A stretch of 64,000 bases of DNA from Clostridiales bacterium. GTDB lineage: Bacteria; Bacillota; Clostridia; Oscillospirales; Acutalibacteraceae. The notes under the pieces were generated by a model that made no database searches, was not told where the DNA came from, and saw nothing but the letters and a program-made list of their open reading frames with translations. The translations under genes and the position numbers were made by a program. Location of the stretch: positions 127,240 to 191,239 of the forward strand of contig DULI01000006.1 in assembly GCA_012840445.1 (NCBI GenBank), written 5' to 3'. The stretch's first letter is position 1. Every line of letters begins with the position of its first letter. Shown here piece by piece: positions 1-8,946 of the stretch.

Positions 1-150
1 ACCGCGGTTAAGAAGGGGGATGTGGTTATTATCCTTGAAGCAATGAAGATGGAAAACGAAATTTTAGCCCCTTCCGACGGCGTGGTTTCACAGATTTATG
101 TCACAAAGGGCGCAAATGTAAATACCGACGATCCGCTATTCTCGCTTTAA
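1..150 (+). CDS. Biotin/lipoyl carrier domain, C-terminal end (5' truncated by window)
   Basis: The window opens inside a reading frame that ends at the TAA at 148-150. The visible 49 residues form the second half of a biotinyl domain: the biotinylation motif EAMKM, with the modified Lys inside it, is followed by the typical beta-strand pattern to the C-terminus. Only 12 nt separate it from a sodium-translocating decarboxylase beta subunit, so it is most likely the biotin carrier (gamma/AccB-like) subunit of that membrane decarboxylase. It could instead be the end of a longer alpha subunit carrying the carrier domain; the missing 5' part would decide. Confidence 0.9.
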   Translation, partial: TAVKKGDVVIILEAMKMENEILAPSDGVVSQIYVTKGANVNTDDPLFSL

Positions 151-162
151 TGGGAGGCAAAA

Positions 163-1296
163 ATGTTTTTAGAGTCGTTAAAAACCATATGGGAAAACTC
201 GGGTTTTGCGGCACTTACATGGCAGCATCTTGTAATGTTAATTTTGGCCTGTGTGCTGGTATACTTTGCAATAGTTAGAAAATTTGAACCGCTTCTGCTT
301 TTGCCAATTTCATTCGGCATACTTCTGTCCAACCTGCCCTCAGCAGGGCTCATGGCAGAACCAACCGCCGAAAGTGCCGGCGGCCTGCTGTACTACCTGT
401 ACCAAGGCGTAAAGTTAGGAATCTATCCGTCGCTCATTTTCCTCGGTGTCGGCGCCATGACCGATTTTGGCCCGCTTCTGGCAAGGCCATCAAGCCTTCT
501 TATGGGCGCCGGCGCCCAGTTTGGAATTGTAACGGCATTTATGATTGCGATAGCACTCGGCTTCACACCTGAAGAAGCCTCGTCCATAGGAATTATAGGC
601 GGTGCCGACGGGCCAACCGCAATATTCCTCACCTCAAAACTTGCCCCGTCACTGCTGCCTGCAATCGCAATCGCGGCATACTCATACATGGCCCTGATTC
701 CCATGATACAGCCACCCTTAATGCGCCTGCTTACCACAAAAAAAGAACGCGAGGTCAAAATGGTCCAGCTGCGCAAGGTGTCAAAACTAGAAAGAGTCTG
801 CTTCCCGATCGTAGTCACCGTAATCTGCGTACTGCTGCTGCCCGATGTGGCGCCCCTAATCGGCATGCTCATGCTTGGAAACCTGTTCAGGGAATCGGGT
901 GTGGTAGGCCGCCTGTCCGACACGGTCCAAAACGCGCTTATGAATATTGTAACGGTATTCTTAGGGGTTACGGTAGGTGCCACCGCCAACGGCGAAAACT
1001 TCCTGCGCCCCCAAACCCTTATGATTATCGGTCTTGGCCTTGTTGCCTTTGCCTTTAGCACAATTGGCGGATTGCTGATTGGAAAACTCATGTGCTGGAT
1101 TTCCGGCGGCAAAGTCAACCCGCTAATCGGCTCGGCAGGCGTGTCGGCAGTACCCATGGCGGCACGCGTATCCCAGATAGAGGGCCAAAAGGCAAACCCT
1201 GCTAACTTCCTGCTCATGCACGCTATGGGGCCGAACGTCGCGGGCGTTATTGGCTCTGCCGTCGCCGCAGGCGTTTTGCTTGCGTTATTCGGTTAA
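163..1296 (+). CDS. Sodium ion-translocating decarboxylase subunit beta (OadB/MmdB/GcdB family)
   Basis: A 377-residue polytopic membrane protein with about ten hydrophobic segments. It carries the family signature GIIGGADGPTAIF near residue 146, which belongs to the sodium/carboxybiotin channel, and the C-terminal NVAGVIGSA motif. In this family the beta subunit decarboxylates carboxybiotin and couples it to Na+ export. The ATG at 163 sits behind GGGAGG, 12 nt after the biotin-carrier stop, so the two are co-transcribed. Whether the substrate is oxaloacetate, methylmalonyl-CoA or glutaconyl-CoA cannot be told without the alpha subunit upstream of the window. A terminator follows directly. 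Confidence 0.93.
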   Translation: MFLESLKTIWENSGFAALTWQHLVMLILACVLVYFAIVRKFEPLLLLPISFGILLSNLPSAGLMAEPTAESAGGLLYYLYQGVKLGIYPSLIFLGVGAMTDFGPLLARPSSLLMGAGAQFGIVTAFMIAIALGFTPEEASSIGIIGGADGPTAIFLTSKLAPSLLPAIAIAAYSYMALIPMIQPPLMRLLTTKKEREVKMVQLRKVSKLERVCFPIVVTVICVLLLPDVAPLIGMLMLGNLFRESGVVGRLSDTVQNALMNIVTVFLGVTVGATANGENFLRPQTLMIIGLGLVAFAFSTIGGLLIGKLMCWISGGKVNPLIGSAGVSAVPMAARVSQIEGQKANPANFLLMHAMGPNVAGVIGSAVAAGVLLALFG

Positions 1297-1320
1297 AATA
1301 CATAGCAAAAAATACATAAT

Positions 1321-1354
1321 AAAAGCCGTATCTGCCATGATACGGCTTTTTACA
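1321..1354 (+). terminator. Rho-independent terminator after the decarboxylase beta gene
   Basis: A perfect 12-bp stem (1321-1332 with 1339-1350), 6-nt loop and T-rich tail, 24 nt past the stop codon. Confidence 0.85.
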
Positions 1355-1364
1355 ATTATTTTAG

Positions 1365-1393
1365 TTGTAATAAAAACAGAAATGTATTATAAT
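1365..1393 (+). promoter_or_regulatory. Sigma-A promoter of the SRP RNA / dnaX unit
   Basis: TTGTAA at 1365-1370, 17-bp spacer, TATAAT at 1388-1393. It predicts a start near 1400, just ahead of the SRP RNA. Confidence 0.75.
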
Positions 1394-1411
1394 ATTAGTG
1401 CAAACTATCTA

Positions 1412-1600
1412 CTAGTGCAGGGTAACATCGTGTGTTCGGGTGTGCGAACGAGCGGGTCCTGTGCGACAGGATGCCACGAACCATGTCAGGCGGGGAACCG
1501 AGCAGCATTAAGTGGATTTTCCTGTGTGCCGCAGCAAACCTGTTCGTCCGCACGCCCAAGTACATGAGGTACTCTGCATTATTTTTAATGCGTTACCTTG
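1412..1600 (+). ncRNA. ffs: Signal recognition particle RNA (large, Alu-domain-bearing bacterial type)
   Basis: The universal domain IV is directly visible: CATGTCAGG, a GGAA tetraloop closed by CGG/CCG, then AGCAGCATTAAG, all closed by CCAC/GTGG (about 1471-1515). Below it a long rod pairs about 1438-1457 with 1538-1557 almost perfectly. The 5' and 3' ends pair (GGTAAC 1421-1426 with GTTACC 1592-1597), leaving Alu-domain hairpins, so this is the Bacillus scRNA type and not the short 4.5S type. It lies immediately upstream of dnaX, the order known from B. subtilis (scr-dnaX-yaaK-recR). Exact ends are estimates. Confidence 0.93.
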
Positions 1601-1610
1601 GGGGGATTAA

Positions 1611-3203
1611 ATGTATCAGGCGCTATACAGAAAATACCGCCCCTCCGCCTTTTCAGAGGTATCCGGGCAGCAGCACATCACCGTAACCTTGAAAAACCAG
1701 CTTAAAACCGGCCGCATTTCCCACGCCTATCTGTTCACAGGTTCGAGAGGTACGGGCAAGACAAGCTGCGCCAAAATTTTGGCCAAGGCAGTAAACTGCC
1801 TGAATCTTCAAGACGGCGACCCCTGCAATGAGTGTGAAAACTGCAAGGGTATTGACAACGGTTCATACCTTGATATACTTGAGATTGACGCCGCCTCAAA
1901 CAACGGCGTGGACAATATCAGGGATTTGAGGGAGAGCGCAAACTTCCCCCCTGCCAACCTTAAATACCGCGTTTATATAATTGACGAGGTTCACATGCTG
2001 TCCGTAAGCGCCTTTAACGCGCTGCTTAAAACCCTTGAAGAACCGCCCTCCCATGTGATTTTCATCCTTGCAACCACAGAGGTCCACAAACTGCCCCTCA
2101 CGATACTTTCCCGCTGCCAGCGGTTTGACTTTAGGCGCATAGATCCTTCTGACATTTCCCAACGGATAAATTTTATTGCCCAAAAGGAAGGCTTCAGTAT
2201 CACGCCTGATGCCGCCTTTATGATCGGCACCCTTGCCGACGGGGCGCTGCGCGACGCTTTGTCGATACTCGATTTATGTGTCGGGCACTCAAAGCAGGTC
2301 ACCGCCGAGGTGGTGCGGGAAGTATGCGGAATTGCCCCGCGGGATTATTTAATCGAACTTGCCGATTATATAAAATCCTTAGATACGGGCAAGGCACTGT
2401 CTTTAATCGACCAGCTTCATAACTCATCTATTGATATGCAAAGGCTGTGCGAGGAACTAATATCCCATTATCGTAACCTTATGATAATTAAAACCACGAA
2501 TAACCCCGAAAAGCTGATTGTCTGCCAGCCCGACGAATTGGAAAAACTAAAAACACAGGCTAAAGACATCAGCCTTGAGTTTATAATGCACGCGCAAAAT
2601 GTCCTGGCGGATACCTTAAGGCTCATACCCCAGGGCAACAGGCGCGCCCAGATGGAAATGGCTGTTATAAAACTCTGCACGCCAGACTTAAGTACCAGCA
2701 TTGAATCGGTGCTGGCACGGATTGAAAGGCTCGAAAGGGCTGTAAAGGCAGGCGTAATCTTTAAGGAAAGTGAACCCAAATCTGACACCCCGCCTGCCCC
2801 TGAATCCCTGCCGGCTGATAATACAACCAGCGAACCCAAACCCAAAGCCAAAAAGCCCGAGACTGCAGCAGACCCGGATAATATGCAGCCTTTTTCCGAC
2901 TGGCCCAAAGTCATGAGTATTCTCTCCAAAAACTGCCCGCTGCTATACGGCGTGTTGCAGGGGTCCACGGCATACATTCAGGACGATTTGCTGCTTATTG
3001 ACTCTAAAAATTCACAATTCAGGGACCTTGTCAAAGGCAAATCTTCGGTATATAGGGACGAGATACGCAAGGCAGCCCAGGAGGTCACCGGCAGGGTGTT
3101 CCGTTTAGGGCCGTATAAGCCCCAAACCCAAAAGGCAGAAGAAAGCGACCCCTTTGACCGTTTTCTCGATTCAATAGCGGGACTTTATATACCTGATAAT
3201 TAA
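1611..3203 (+). CDS. dnaX: DNA polymerase III subunits gamma/tau
   Basis: Clamp-loader ATPase subunit that links the polymerase cores and loads the beta sliding clamp at replication forks. The N-terminus has the DnaX signature YRKYRP, Walker A GSRGTGKT at residues 44-51, a zinc-binding cysteine cluster (CLNLQDGDPCNECENC region) and the Walker B-type DEVH box. Domain III ends near residue 370, then a Pro/Glu/Lys-rich linker leads to a short C-terminal domain. At 530 residues it is on the short side for tau. The ATG lies just after the SRP RNA behind a run of G. It heads dnaX-ybaB-recR. A possible gamma-producing frameshift site in the linker is listed under findings. Confidence 0.97.
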   Translation: MYQALYRKYRPSAFSEVSGQQHITVTLKNQLKTGRISHAYLFTGSRGTGKTSCAKILAKAVNCLNLQDGDPCNECENCKGIDNGSYLDILEIDAASNNGVDNIRDLRESANFPPANLKYRVYIIDEVHMLSVSAFNALLKTLEEPPSHVIFILATTEVHKLPLTILSRCQRFDFRRIDPSDISQRINFIAQKEGFSITPDAAFMIGTLADGALRDALSILDLCVGHSKQVTAEVVREVCGIAPRDYLIELADYIKSLDTGKALSLIDQLHNSSIDMQRLCEELISHYRNLMIIKTTNNPEKLIVCQPDELEKLKTQAKDISLEFIMHAQNVLADTLRLIPQGNRRAQMEMAVIKLCTPDLSTSIESVLARIERLERAVKAGVIFKESEPKSDTPPAPESLPADNTTSEPKPKAKKPETAADPDNMQPFSDWPKVMSILSKNCPLLYGVLQGSTAYIQDDLLLIDSKNSQFRDLVKGKSSVYRDEIRKAAQEVTGRVFRLGPYKPQTQKAEESDPFDRFLDSIAGLYIPDN

Positions 3204-3222
3204 TGCAAAGGACGGAAGTTTT

Positions 3223-3567
3223 ATGAAGTCAAGAATACCCGGCGCCGGAAAAGGCGCATCCAACATGAATTCCATGCTGGCGCAGGCCAAAAAGCTGCAG
3301 GAGGACATGGCCGCGCTACAGGCAGAGCTTGACCAGCGGGAATACACCGCCGAATCTGGCGGCGGCATGGTTGAAGCCACCGTCAACGGCAAACACGAGC
3401 TTGTGTCCATAAAAATAAAACCCGAGGCGGTTGACCCCGAGGATATCGAAATGCTTGAGGACTTAATTATGGTGGCGGTAAACGAAGCCAACCGCAAAGC
3501 GGCTGAAACCGCCGAAAAGGAAATGGGAGCCATAACCCAGAATCTTAATCTGCCGGGAATCTTTTAA
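3223..3567 (+). CDS. YbaB/EbfC family nucleoid-associated protein
   Basis: A 114-residue DNA-binding protein. An N-terminal Gly-rich stretch is followed by the family's helix (MNSMLAQAKKLQEDMA), a central beta sheet with the GMVEATVNGKHELVSIKI pattern, and a C-terminal helix ending in EKEMGAI. YbaB proteins form tweezer-like dimers on DNA; their physiological role is poorly defined. It sits 19 nt after dnaX and 15 nt before recR, the conserved bacterial order, behind a GGAC-type ribosome site. The slightly longer basic N-terminus is usual in Bacillota. Confidence 0.94.
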   Translation: MKSRIPGAGKGASNMNSMLAQAKKLQEDMAALQAELDQREYTAESGGGMVEATVNGKHELVSIKIKPEAVDPEDIEMLEDLIMVAVNEANRKAAETAEKEMGAITQNLNLPGIF

Positions 3568-3582
3568 AGGAATGTTTTAATT

Positions 3583-4185
3583 ATGTCTCAGATTGCCGCA
3601 CCTTTAGCCAAACTTATAGAACAGTTTGAAAGGCTGCCCGGAATCGGGCGCAAAACCGCCCAGCGGCTTGCCTTTCATGTGCTAAGCATGCCCAAGGGGC
3701 AGGCTATAGGCTTTGCCAATGCAATTATTGAAGCAAGGGAAAAAATCCACCGCTGCAAAAAATGCCAGAATCTTACCGACAAAGAGTTATGCCCTATCTG
3801 CGCAAATCCTTCCCGCGACACAAAGGTAATCTGCGTTGTCGAAAGCGCGCAGGATGTGGTGGCCCTCGAGCGCACCCGGGAGTATAACGGGCTGTATCAC
3901 GTGCTGGAAGGGGTTATATCCCCACTCGACGGCATCGGCCCCGACCAGCTTACCATAAAGGAACTTATGCAGCGGTTGTCTTCAGGCGAGGTGCAGGAAC
4001 TAATAATGGCCACCAACCCTACTGTTGAGGGAGAGGCCACCGCAAGCTATATTTCAAGGCTCGTAAAGCCCATGAACATCAAGGTTACCCGCCTAGCGTA
4101 CGGTATCCCGGTAGGCGGAAACCTCGAGTACGCAGACGAAGTTACCCTCTCCCGCGCCTTAGAGGGCAGGAATGAAATTAAATAA
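3583..4185 (+). CDS. recR: Recombination mediator RecR
   Basis: A 200-residue ring-forming protein that helps RecA displace SSB in RecFOR gap repair. It has the N-terminal helix-hairpin-helix ([15 protein letters not shown]), the C4 zinc finger CKKC...CPIC (about residues 57-72), and the Toprim motif beginning VVESAQD, followed by GTYHVL-type and PTVEGEATA sequences. Length is standard. Third gene of the dnaX operon; a terminator follows. Confidence 0.97.
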   Translation: MSQIAAPLAKLIEQFERLPGIGRKTAQRLAFHVLSMPKGQAIGFANAIIEAREKIHRCKKCQNLTDKELCPICANPSRDTKVICVVESAQDVVALERTREYNGLYHVLEGVISPLDGIGPDQLTIKELMQRLSSGEVQELIMATNPTVEGEATASYISRLVKPMNIKVTRLAYGIPVGGNLEYADEVTLSRALEGRNEIK

Positions 4186-4194
4186 AGTATATGT

Positions 4195-4241
4195 TAACAT
4201 GGTTTAAAAGGAAAAAAATCCCGATTAAACCATGTTTTTTA
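4195..4241 (+). terminator. Terminator of the dnaX-ybaB-recR operon
   Basis: Stem AACATGGTTTA (from 4196) with TTAAACCATGTT (4225-4236), followed by six T. The 130 nt beyond it, before the next gene, are AT-rich and show only weak -10-like hexamers. Confidence 0.85.
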
Positions 4242-4370
4242 TTTATGGTAAAATATATTTTAGCAAGTATAATTATCCTATTATTTATCATCAAATTAGT
4301 GTACAATAATAATCAACGGGCAATCCAGAAAAAACCATTTGCGCCAACATAAAACTGGAGTGAATTTTTC

Positions 4371-5147
4371 ATGAATATACTTTGCATCGGCGATGTCTGC
4401 GGAGACGCGGGCTGCGATTTTTTAAGGCAAGTACTCCCCGGCCTTAAGAAACTCAAAGGCATAGACCTTGTCATTGCTAACGGCGAAAACTCCGCCCCCT
4501 CAAACGGGATAACGCCGCAGTCGGCGGAACACCTGCTTGCCAGCGGTGTGGATGTCATAACCGGCGGCAACCACAGCTTCCGCAGAAAGGAGATATATCC
4601 TCTGCTTGAACAAAGCGACAGGATTTTAAGGCCCGCGAACTACCCCGCTTCAGTCCCAGGCAGCGGCTTTACAATTGTGGATTGCGGCTATGCCCAAGTC
4701 GCGGTCATAAATCTGCTTGGCGTGGTCTTCATGGAAAGCCTTGCCTGCCCCTTTGAGACGGCAGACAGGCTAATTCAGCGCGCAAAATCCGAAGGGGCAA
4801 ACATAATAATGGTCGACTTTCACGCCGAAGCCACCTCCGAAAAAAGGGCTTTTGGGTTTTATCTGGACTCAAGGGTCTCGGCGGTATTCGGTACCCACAC
4901 CCACGTGCAGACTGCCGATGAACAAATTTTGCCCAAAGGTACCGGCTACATCACCGACCTTGGCATGACCGGCCCAATACAGTCAGTATTAGGGGTAAAT
5001 CCAGAAACAATAATCACCAAATTCAAGGACAAAATGCCTGTGCGGTTTGATTTTGCCAAAGGCGACTGCATGCTAAGCGGCTGCATATTCACTATCGACC
5101 GCAACACAGGGCTTACTGTAGAAGTGGAAAGAATAAATATTACCTGA
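4371..5147 (+). CDS. YmdB-family (TIGR00282) metallophosphoesterase
   Basis: A 258-residue calcineurin-like phosphoesterase. Metal-binding motifs are in order: GDVCGD (residues 7-12), NGENS, GGNHSF, DFHAEATSEK and GTHTHVQTAD near residue 180. B. subtilis YmdB hydrolyses 2',3'-cyclic nucleotides and affects biofilm and sporulation decisions; the same activity is inferred here. Cytoplasmic, with no signal peptide. It stands alone behind AAACTGGAGTG and 66 nt ahead of the binding protein on the same strand. Confidence 0.9.
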   Translation: MNILCIGDVCGDAGCDFLRQVLPGLKKLKGIDLVIANGENSAPSNGITPQSAEHLLASGVDVITGGNHSFRRKEIYPLLEQSDRILRPANYPASVPGSGFTIVDCGYAQVAVINLLGVVFMESLACPFETADRLIQRAKSEGANIIMVDFHAEATSEKRAFGFYLDSRVSAVFGTHTHVQTADEQILPKGTGYITDLGMTGPIQSVLGVNPETIITKFKDKMPVRFDFAKGDCMLSGCIFTIDRNTGLTVEVERINIT

Positions 5148-5213
5148 GTTTATTGATATGCATCTTATTTTAAGTTAAAATTAATAATCAGTATATTCTT
5201 ATGGGGTGACCGC

Positions 5214-6848
5214 ATGAAACTGCAACGCGCCGCGGCTTTTGTCCTGGTGCTGTTACTTACATTTTTAACCTCCTGCGTCAATGACAGCACGCAAATCCCA
5301 AATGGAACAAATAATTCAAATAATGACTATAATATTGGCGAAAACAATTCAATCCCCTATTCCTTTACCCTCATGTACTGCAGCAACGACACCCTAGACC
5401 CATACTCTGCAGTTACCAGAATCAATCAGGAACTCACAGGGCTGCTATTTGACCCGCTTATAAAGCTTGATGAGGAATTTAATCCTGTATACATGCTGGC
5501 CAATGAGATAACATTAAGCGGTACAAGCTGTGTGATTACCCTGAAAAACGTATCTTTCAGCGACGGCAGCGCCCTTACCGCAGAGGATGTGACCTATTCA
5601 ATAAATAAGGCCAAGGAGTCGCAGACAAGATACCGCCAGCAGCTTGAAAATATAGTGTCCTATTCCGCGGCAAACTCAAATACTGTCAGCCTTAAACTGA
5701 ACCGTTACGACCCGTATTTTATAAACCTGCTCGACTTTCCGATAATCAAGCGCAATTCCGACACAAGGAAAAGCGCCGACAATATACCCCTTCCCCCGAT
5801 AGGCTGCGGCCGCTATATTTTTGATACCGAAAACAAACTGCTGTACGCCAACCCCTCATACCACAACGGCAGCGTTAGTATTAAGCAGATAAACCTCATC
5901 AACACTCCCGACACCGAGGCTTTAAAGCATAATATAGAGGTGGGCAGTGTCAGCATTTACTACACAGACCTTTCCGACAACGCGCTGCCCAAAATGACGG
6001 GCAAAATACGCACGGTGCAGCTTAACAACCTTGTATACATCGGTGTTAACGCCACAAATAAGCTCCTGTCGCAGCCGCAGCTGCGACAAGCCATTTCCGC
6101 GGCCATCAACCGCGCGGATGTGTGCGAAAAAATCTATTTTGGAAATGCTTCCCCGGCCCGGGGACCCTTTAACTCGGCATGGAAGGAAGCCAAAGAGGTC
6201 CAGACCATTGATATCAAGCATAATATTGATATTTCTGTTGCGAATCTAGGGCAAATAGGATATAATAACAAGGATAATGATGGCTATTTTATTGACAATA
6301 AGGGCAAGCGACTGAGCCTTACGCTGCTGTGCAACAGCGACAATTCCGCAAGGGTGTCCCTTGCGAACCTGCTGTCCCAGCAGCTTAAAGTGGCCGGAAT
6401 CGAACTCAAGGTCAAGGCGGTAAACTGGGATTTATATATAAACACGCTAAAATCGGGTAAATTCGATTTATATATTGGCGAAGTCCGGTTTTTAAACAAC
6501 ATGGACATAACCCAGCTTGTAACCCCCGGCGGTAGCGCCGCCTATGGCATTCCCGAACAGCAAATGCCGGAAAACGCCTCGGAACCCTCATCTGCCGACA
6601 ATACCGTGTCAGACGGAAACACATCCGACGTGGCAACAATCAGCCAGCCGACCTATAAGGTCCTGCAGTCCTTTTACGAAGGCAACGCAACACTCTCGCA
6701 GGTCGTAATCAAGTTTATAGAGGAGCTGCCGGTAATACCCATCTGCCACCGCTGCGGGCTTGTAACCTACAGCCAGCGGATAAATCCCGGACCCAAATCC
6801 ACCTTAAGCGATATATTTTTCGGGATTGAAGACTGTCTAATACACTGA
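5214..6848 (+). CDS. ABC transporter substrate-binding lipoprotein, family 5 (OppA/DppA-like), orphan
   Basis: A 544-residue family-5 solute-binding protein. A lipoprotein signal ends in the lipobox LTSC with the acylated Cys at position 21, followed by a Ser/Asn-rich tether. The body has the expected features: GLLFDPLIKLDEEFNPVYMLA, SFSDGSALTAEDV and the central Leu/Ile-rich ligand lobe. A low-complexity Ser/Asp/Thr insertion (about residues 448-475) interrupts the C-terminal lobe, which is unusual. No permease or ATPase genes lie nearby, so it probably serves a transporter encoded elsewhere or acts as a sensor. The substrate (oligopeptide, nickel, sugar) cannot be read from sequence. Confidence 0.88.
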   Translation: MKLQRAAAFVLVLLLTFLTSCVNDSTQIPNGTNNSNNDYNIGENNSIPYSFTLMYCSNDTLDPYSAVTRINQELTGLLFDPLIKLDEEFNPVYMLANEITLSGTSCVITLKNVSFSDGSALTAEDVTYSINKAKESQTRYRQQLENIVSYSAANSNTVSLKLNRYDPYFINLLDFPIIKRNSDTRKSADNIPLPPIGCGRYIFDTENKLLYANPSYHNGSVSIKQINLINTPDTEALKHNIEVGSVSIYYTDLSDNALPKMTGKIRTVQLNNLVYIGVNATNKLLSQPQLRQAISAAINRADVCEKIYFGNASPARGPFNSAWKEAKEVQTIDIKHNIDISVANLGQIGYNNKDNDGYFIDNKGKRLSLTLLCNSDNSARVSLANLLSQQLKVAGIELKVKAVNWDLYINTLKSGKFDLYIGEVRFLNNMDITQLVTPGGSAAYGIPEQQMPENASEPSSADNTVSDGNTSDVATISQPTYKVLQSFYEGNATLSQVVIKFIEELPVIPICHRCGLVTYSQRINPGPKSTLSDIFFGIEDCLIH

Positions 6849-6884
6849 ATGTCCAAAGCTGCCGATTTAAAGGGAGGTATACAA

Positions 6885-7235
6885 ATGATCGCATACGACA
6901 CCATCATAGGAACGGTCCATATTTCCAACAACTATTTTGCGAAACTTATCGGCCACGCGGTTTCATCCTGCTACGGTGTTGCCGGCATGGTGCCGCGCGG
7001 CAGGCAGCGGCTTGCCGAATTGCTGTCGCGTAGGTCCATGGCCGATAAGGGCATTAGGGTTAAGGGTGACATAAACTCCATATCGGTAGACCTGCATATA
7101 ATAGTTACCTATGGAGTCAATATAAATGCAATTGCAAAAAGCATTGTGCATAATGTGAAATATACGGTAGAAGAAATGACTGGTATCTCTGTCGACAAAG
7201 TAACCGTCCGGGTGGATGGTATCAAGACAGAGTAA
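6885..7235 (+). CDS. Asp23/Gls24 family envelope stress response protein (YloU-like)
   Basis: A 116-residue protein of the Asp23/Gls24 family: opening strand GTVHISNNYFAKLIGHAV, a conserved Cys-Tyr-Gly-Val-Ala, a beta strand with VDLHIIVTYG, and the C-terminal KVTVRVDGI. In Staphylococcus Asp23 is membrane-associated and linked to cell-wall homeostasis. The ATG at 6885 is preferred because AGGGAGGT lies 7 nt upstream; the in-frame ATG at 6849 abuts the previous stop and has no ribosome site. The order gls24(yloU)-fakA(yloV)-recG matches B. subtilis. Confidence 0.92.
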   Translation: MIAYDTIIGTVHISNNYFAKLIGHAVSSCYGVAGMVPRGRQRLAELLSRRSMADKGIRVKGDINSISVDLHIIVTYGVNINAIAKSIVHNVKYTVEEMTGISVDKVTVRVDGIKTE

Positions 7236-7264
7236 GGCTTTCTACATCGAAGGAGTGTAGTATT

Positions 7265-8932
7265 TTGATTAACGGAAATACCCTGCGCGATGCTATAATT
7301 TCTGGCGCAAATAATATAACCAACAACCGCCGGATAGTAGACGAGCTAAATGTCTTCCCCGTTCCCGACGGAGATACCGGCACAAACATGTCCATGAGCA
7401 TAAACAACTGCGTCATCGAGCTGTCCCGCCTCGAAAACGAAACCTGTGAACGGGTTTCCGACGTTGCGGCCTCGGCGCTCCTGCGAGGTGCCAGGGGCAA
7501 TTCGGGCGTTATTCTGTCCTTGCTTTTCAGAGGAATGGCAAAAGGCTTTAAGGGTGTTAACGAAGCCGGCGCAAAGGATTTTGCAAACGCGCTGCAACTG
7601 GGTGTCGAAGCAGCCTACAAGGCTGTTATGAAACCTACCGAAGGCACAATTTTAACGGTTGCCAGAATGGCGTCCGAGGCGGCCGCTCAAGCCGCCCAAC
7701 AAACCGACGATGTACTGCAGGTTTTCGAGGCAGCATACAACGAGGCTGTAAAGGCGCTTGAAAACACTCCCGAGCTGCTTCCCGTACTCAAAAAAGCAGG
7801 CGTTGTGGACGCGGGAGGCAAGGGGCTTATCATAATTTTCGAGGGCATGCTGTCGGTATTAAGGAACGGGAAAATAATCCCGCTGGAAGGTCAGGCAGAT
7901 TCGCCGCTTTCGACTGCTTCAGTCAACGCGGCGGGTCAGTATGACGGCGACATTACCTATACCTACTGCACCGAATTCATTGTAAAGCGCAGCCAGCAGA
8001 GCGAAAAGGACCCGATAGCCCTTCGGGCATATCTTGAAACCATAGGCGACTGCGTGGTTGTGGTGGATGATAATGAAATAATCAAGGTTCACGTGCACAC
8101 CGACCATCCAGGAAACGCAATTGAACAGGCCCTCCCTTTAGGCCAGCTTGTTAATATAAAGATAGATAACATGCGCGACCAGCACGAGCGTGCAAAACAC
8201 GACTCAAAGGGCGAACCTCCCAAGCCCGCCCCACCAGCCGACTCCTCCGACTTAAAACCCGTTGCGCCCGAAAAACCCGTGGGCTTTGTATCCGTTTCCG
8301 CAGGCCACGGCCTTGAAAGGCTGTTTAAGGATTTGGGCGTAGATGTGGTAGTCAGCGGCGGCCAGACCATGAACCCTAGCACCAACGACATTTTAAGGGC
8401 AATCGAGGCAACGCCCGCTCATACGGTTTTCGTGCTGCCCAACAACAAAAACATTATAATGGCGGCCGAACAGGCGGTGCCTTTAAGCACCCGCAAGGTT
8501 ATTGTTCTGCCCACCAGAACTATACCCATGGGCATTTCGGCTTTGCTTGCCTTTGACCCCGATCTTGACGACGAGCAGAACGCCATAAACATGGAAAAGG
8601 CTTTCAACAACGTGGGAACAGGGCTTATAACCTTCGCCGCGCGGGATTCAAACTTCGACGGCCATAAGATAAAGAAAGACGAGCTTCTGGCCCTTGAAAA
8701 CGGGCGGCTTGCCTTTACCGAAACCGACCTTGTAAAGGCGGTTGTAAGGCTTACCAAATCCCTGTTTGGCAAGGATCGCTCCTTCGTAACCCTAATATAC
8801 GGCGAAAACGTGTCTAAGGAGCTTGCCGAGGAAGCAAAGGCCGCGGTCGCCGCAAAGCTTGGGGATGAAGTGGAAATCACGCTGGTAGACGGAGGGCAGC
8901 CGGTATACTACTTCATCATTTCGGTTGAATAA
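7265..8932 (+). CDS. fakA: Fatty acid kinase FakA-like (DAK2 domain / YloV)
   Basis: A 555-residue protein. The N-terminal DhaL/DAK2 domain has the ATP/Mg motif FPVPDGDTGTNM near residue 35 and GNSGVILS; a middle domain (about 210-320) is followed by a C-terminal DAK1-like domain, with a Pro/Lys linker near residue 320. In S. aureus FakA phosphorylates fatty acids presented by FakB (DegV proteins) so that exogenous acids can enter phospholipids. The start is TTG at 7265 behind AAGGAG. A partner-type DegV gene ends the FASII operon at 37.3 kb. Its place between gls24 and recG is conserved. Confidence 0.93.
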   Translation: MINGNTLRDAIISGANNITNNRRIVDELNVFPVPDGDTGTNMSMSINNCVIELSRLENETCERVSDVAASALLRGARGNSGVILSLLFRGMAKGFKGVNEAGAKDFANALQLGVEAAYKAVMKPTEGTILTVARMASEAAAQAAQQTDDVLQVFEAAYNEAVKALENTPELLPVLKKAGVVDAGGKGLIIIFEGMLSVLRNGKIIPLEGQADSPLSTASVNAAGQYDGDITYTYCTEFIVKRSQQSEKDPIALRAYLETIGDCVVVVDDNEIIKVHVHTDHPGNAIEQALPLGQLVNIKIDNMRDQHERAKHDSKGEPPKPAPPADSSDLKPVAPEKPVGFVSVSAGHGLERLFKDLGVDVVVSGGQTMNPSTNDILRAIEATPAHTVFVLPNNKNIIMAAEQAVPLSTRKVIVLPTRTIPMGISALLAFDPDLDDEQNAINMEKAFNNVGTGLITFAARDSNFDGHKIKKDELLALENGRLAFTETDLVKAVVRLTKSLFGKDRSFVTLIYGENVSKELAEEAKAAVAAKLGDEVEITLVDGGQPVYYFIISVE

Positions 8933-8946
8933 TTCGGAGGTGTCTT

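Noticed and set aside
423-1217. 264-residue open frame on the minus strand
   Set aside because: Lies wholly antisense to the decarboxylase beta gene, has no ribosome site, and its composition follows from the coding strand.
1432-1686. Short open frames across 1250-1686
   Set aside because: They cover the SRP RNA and the dnaX start; the RNA structure explains the sequence.
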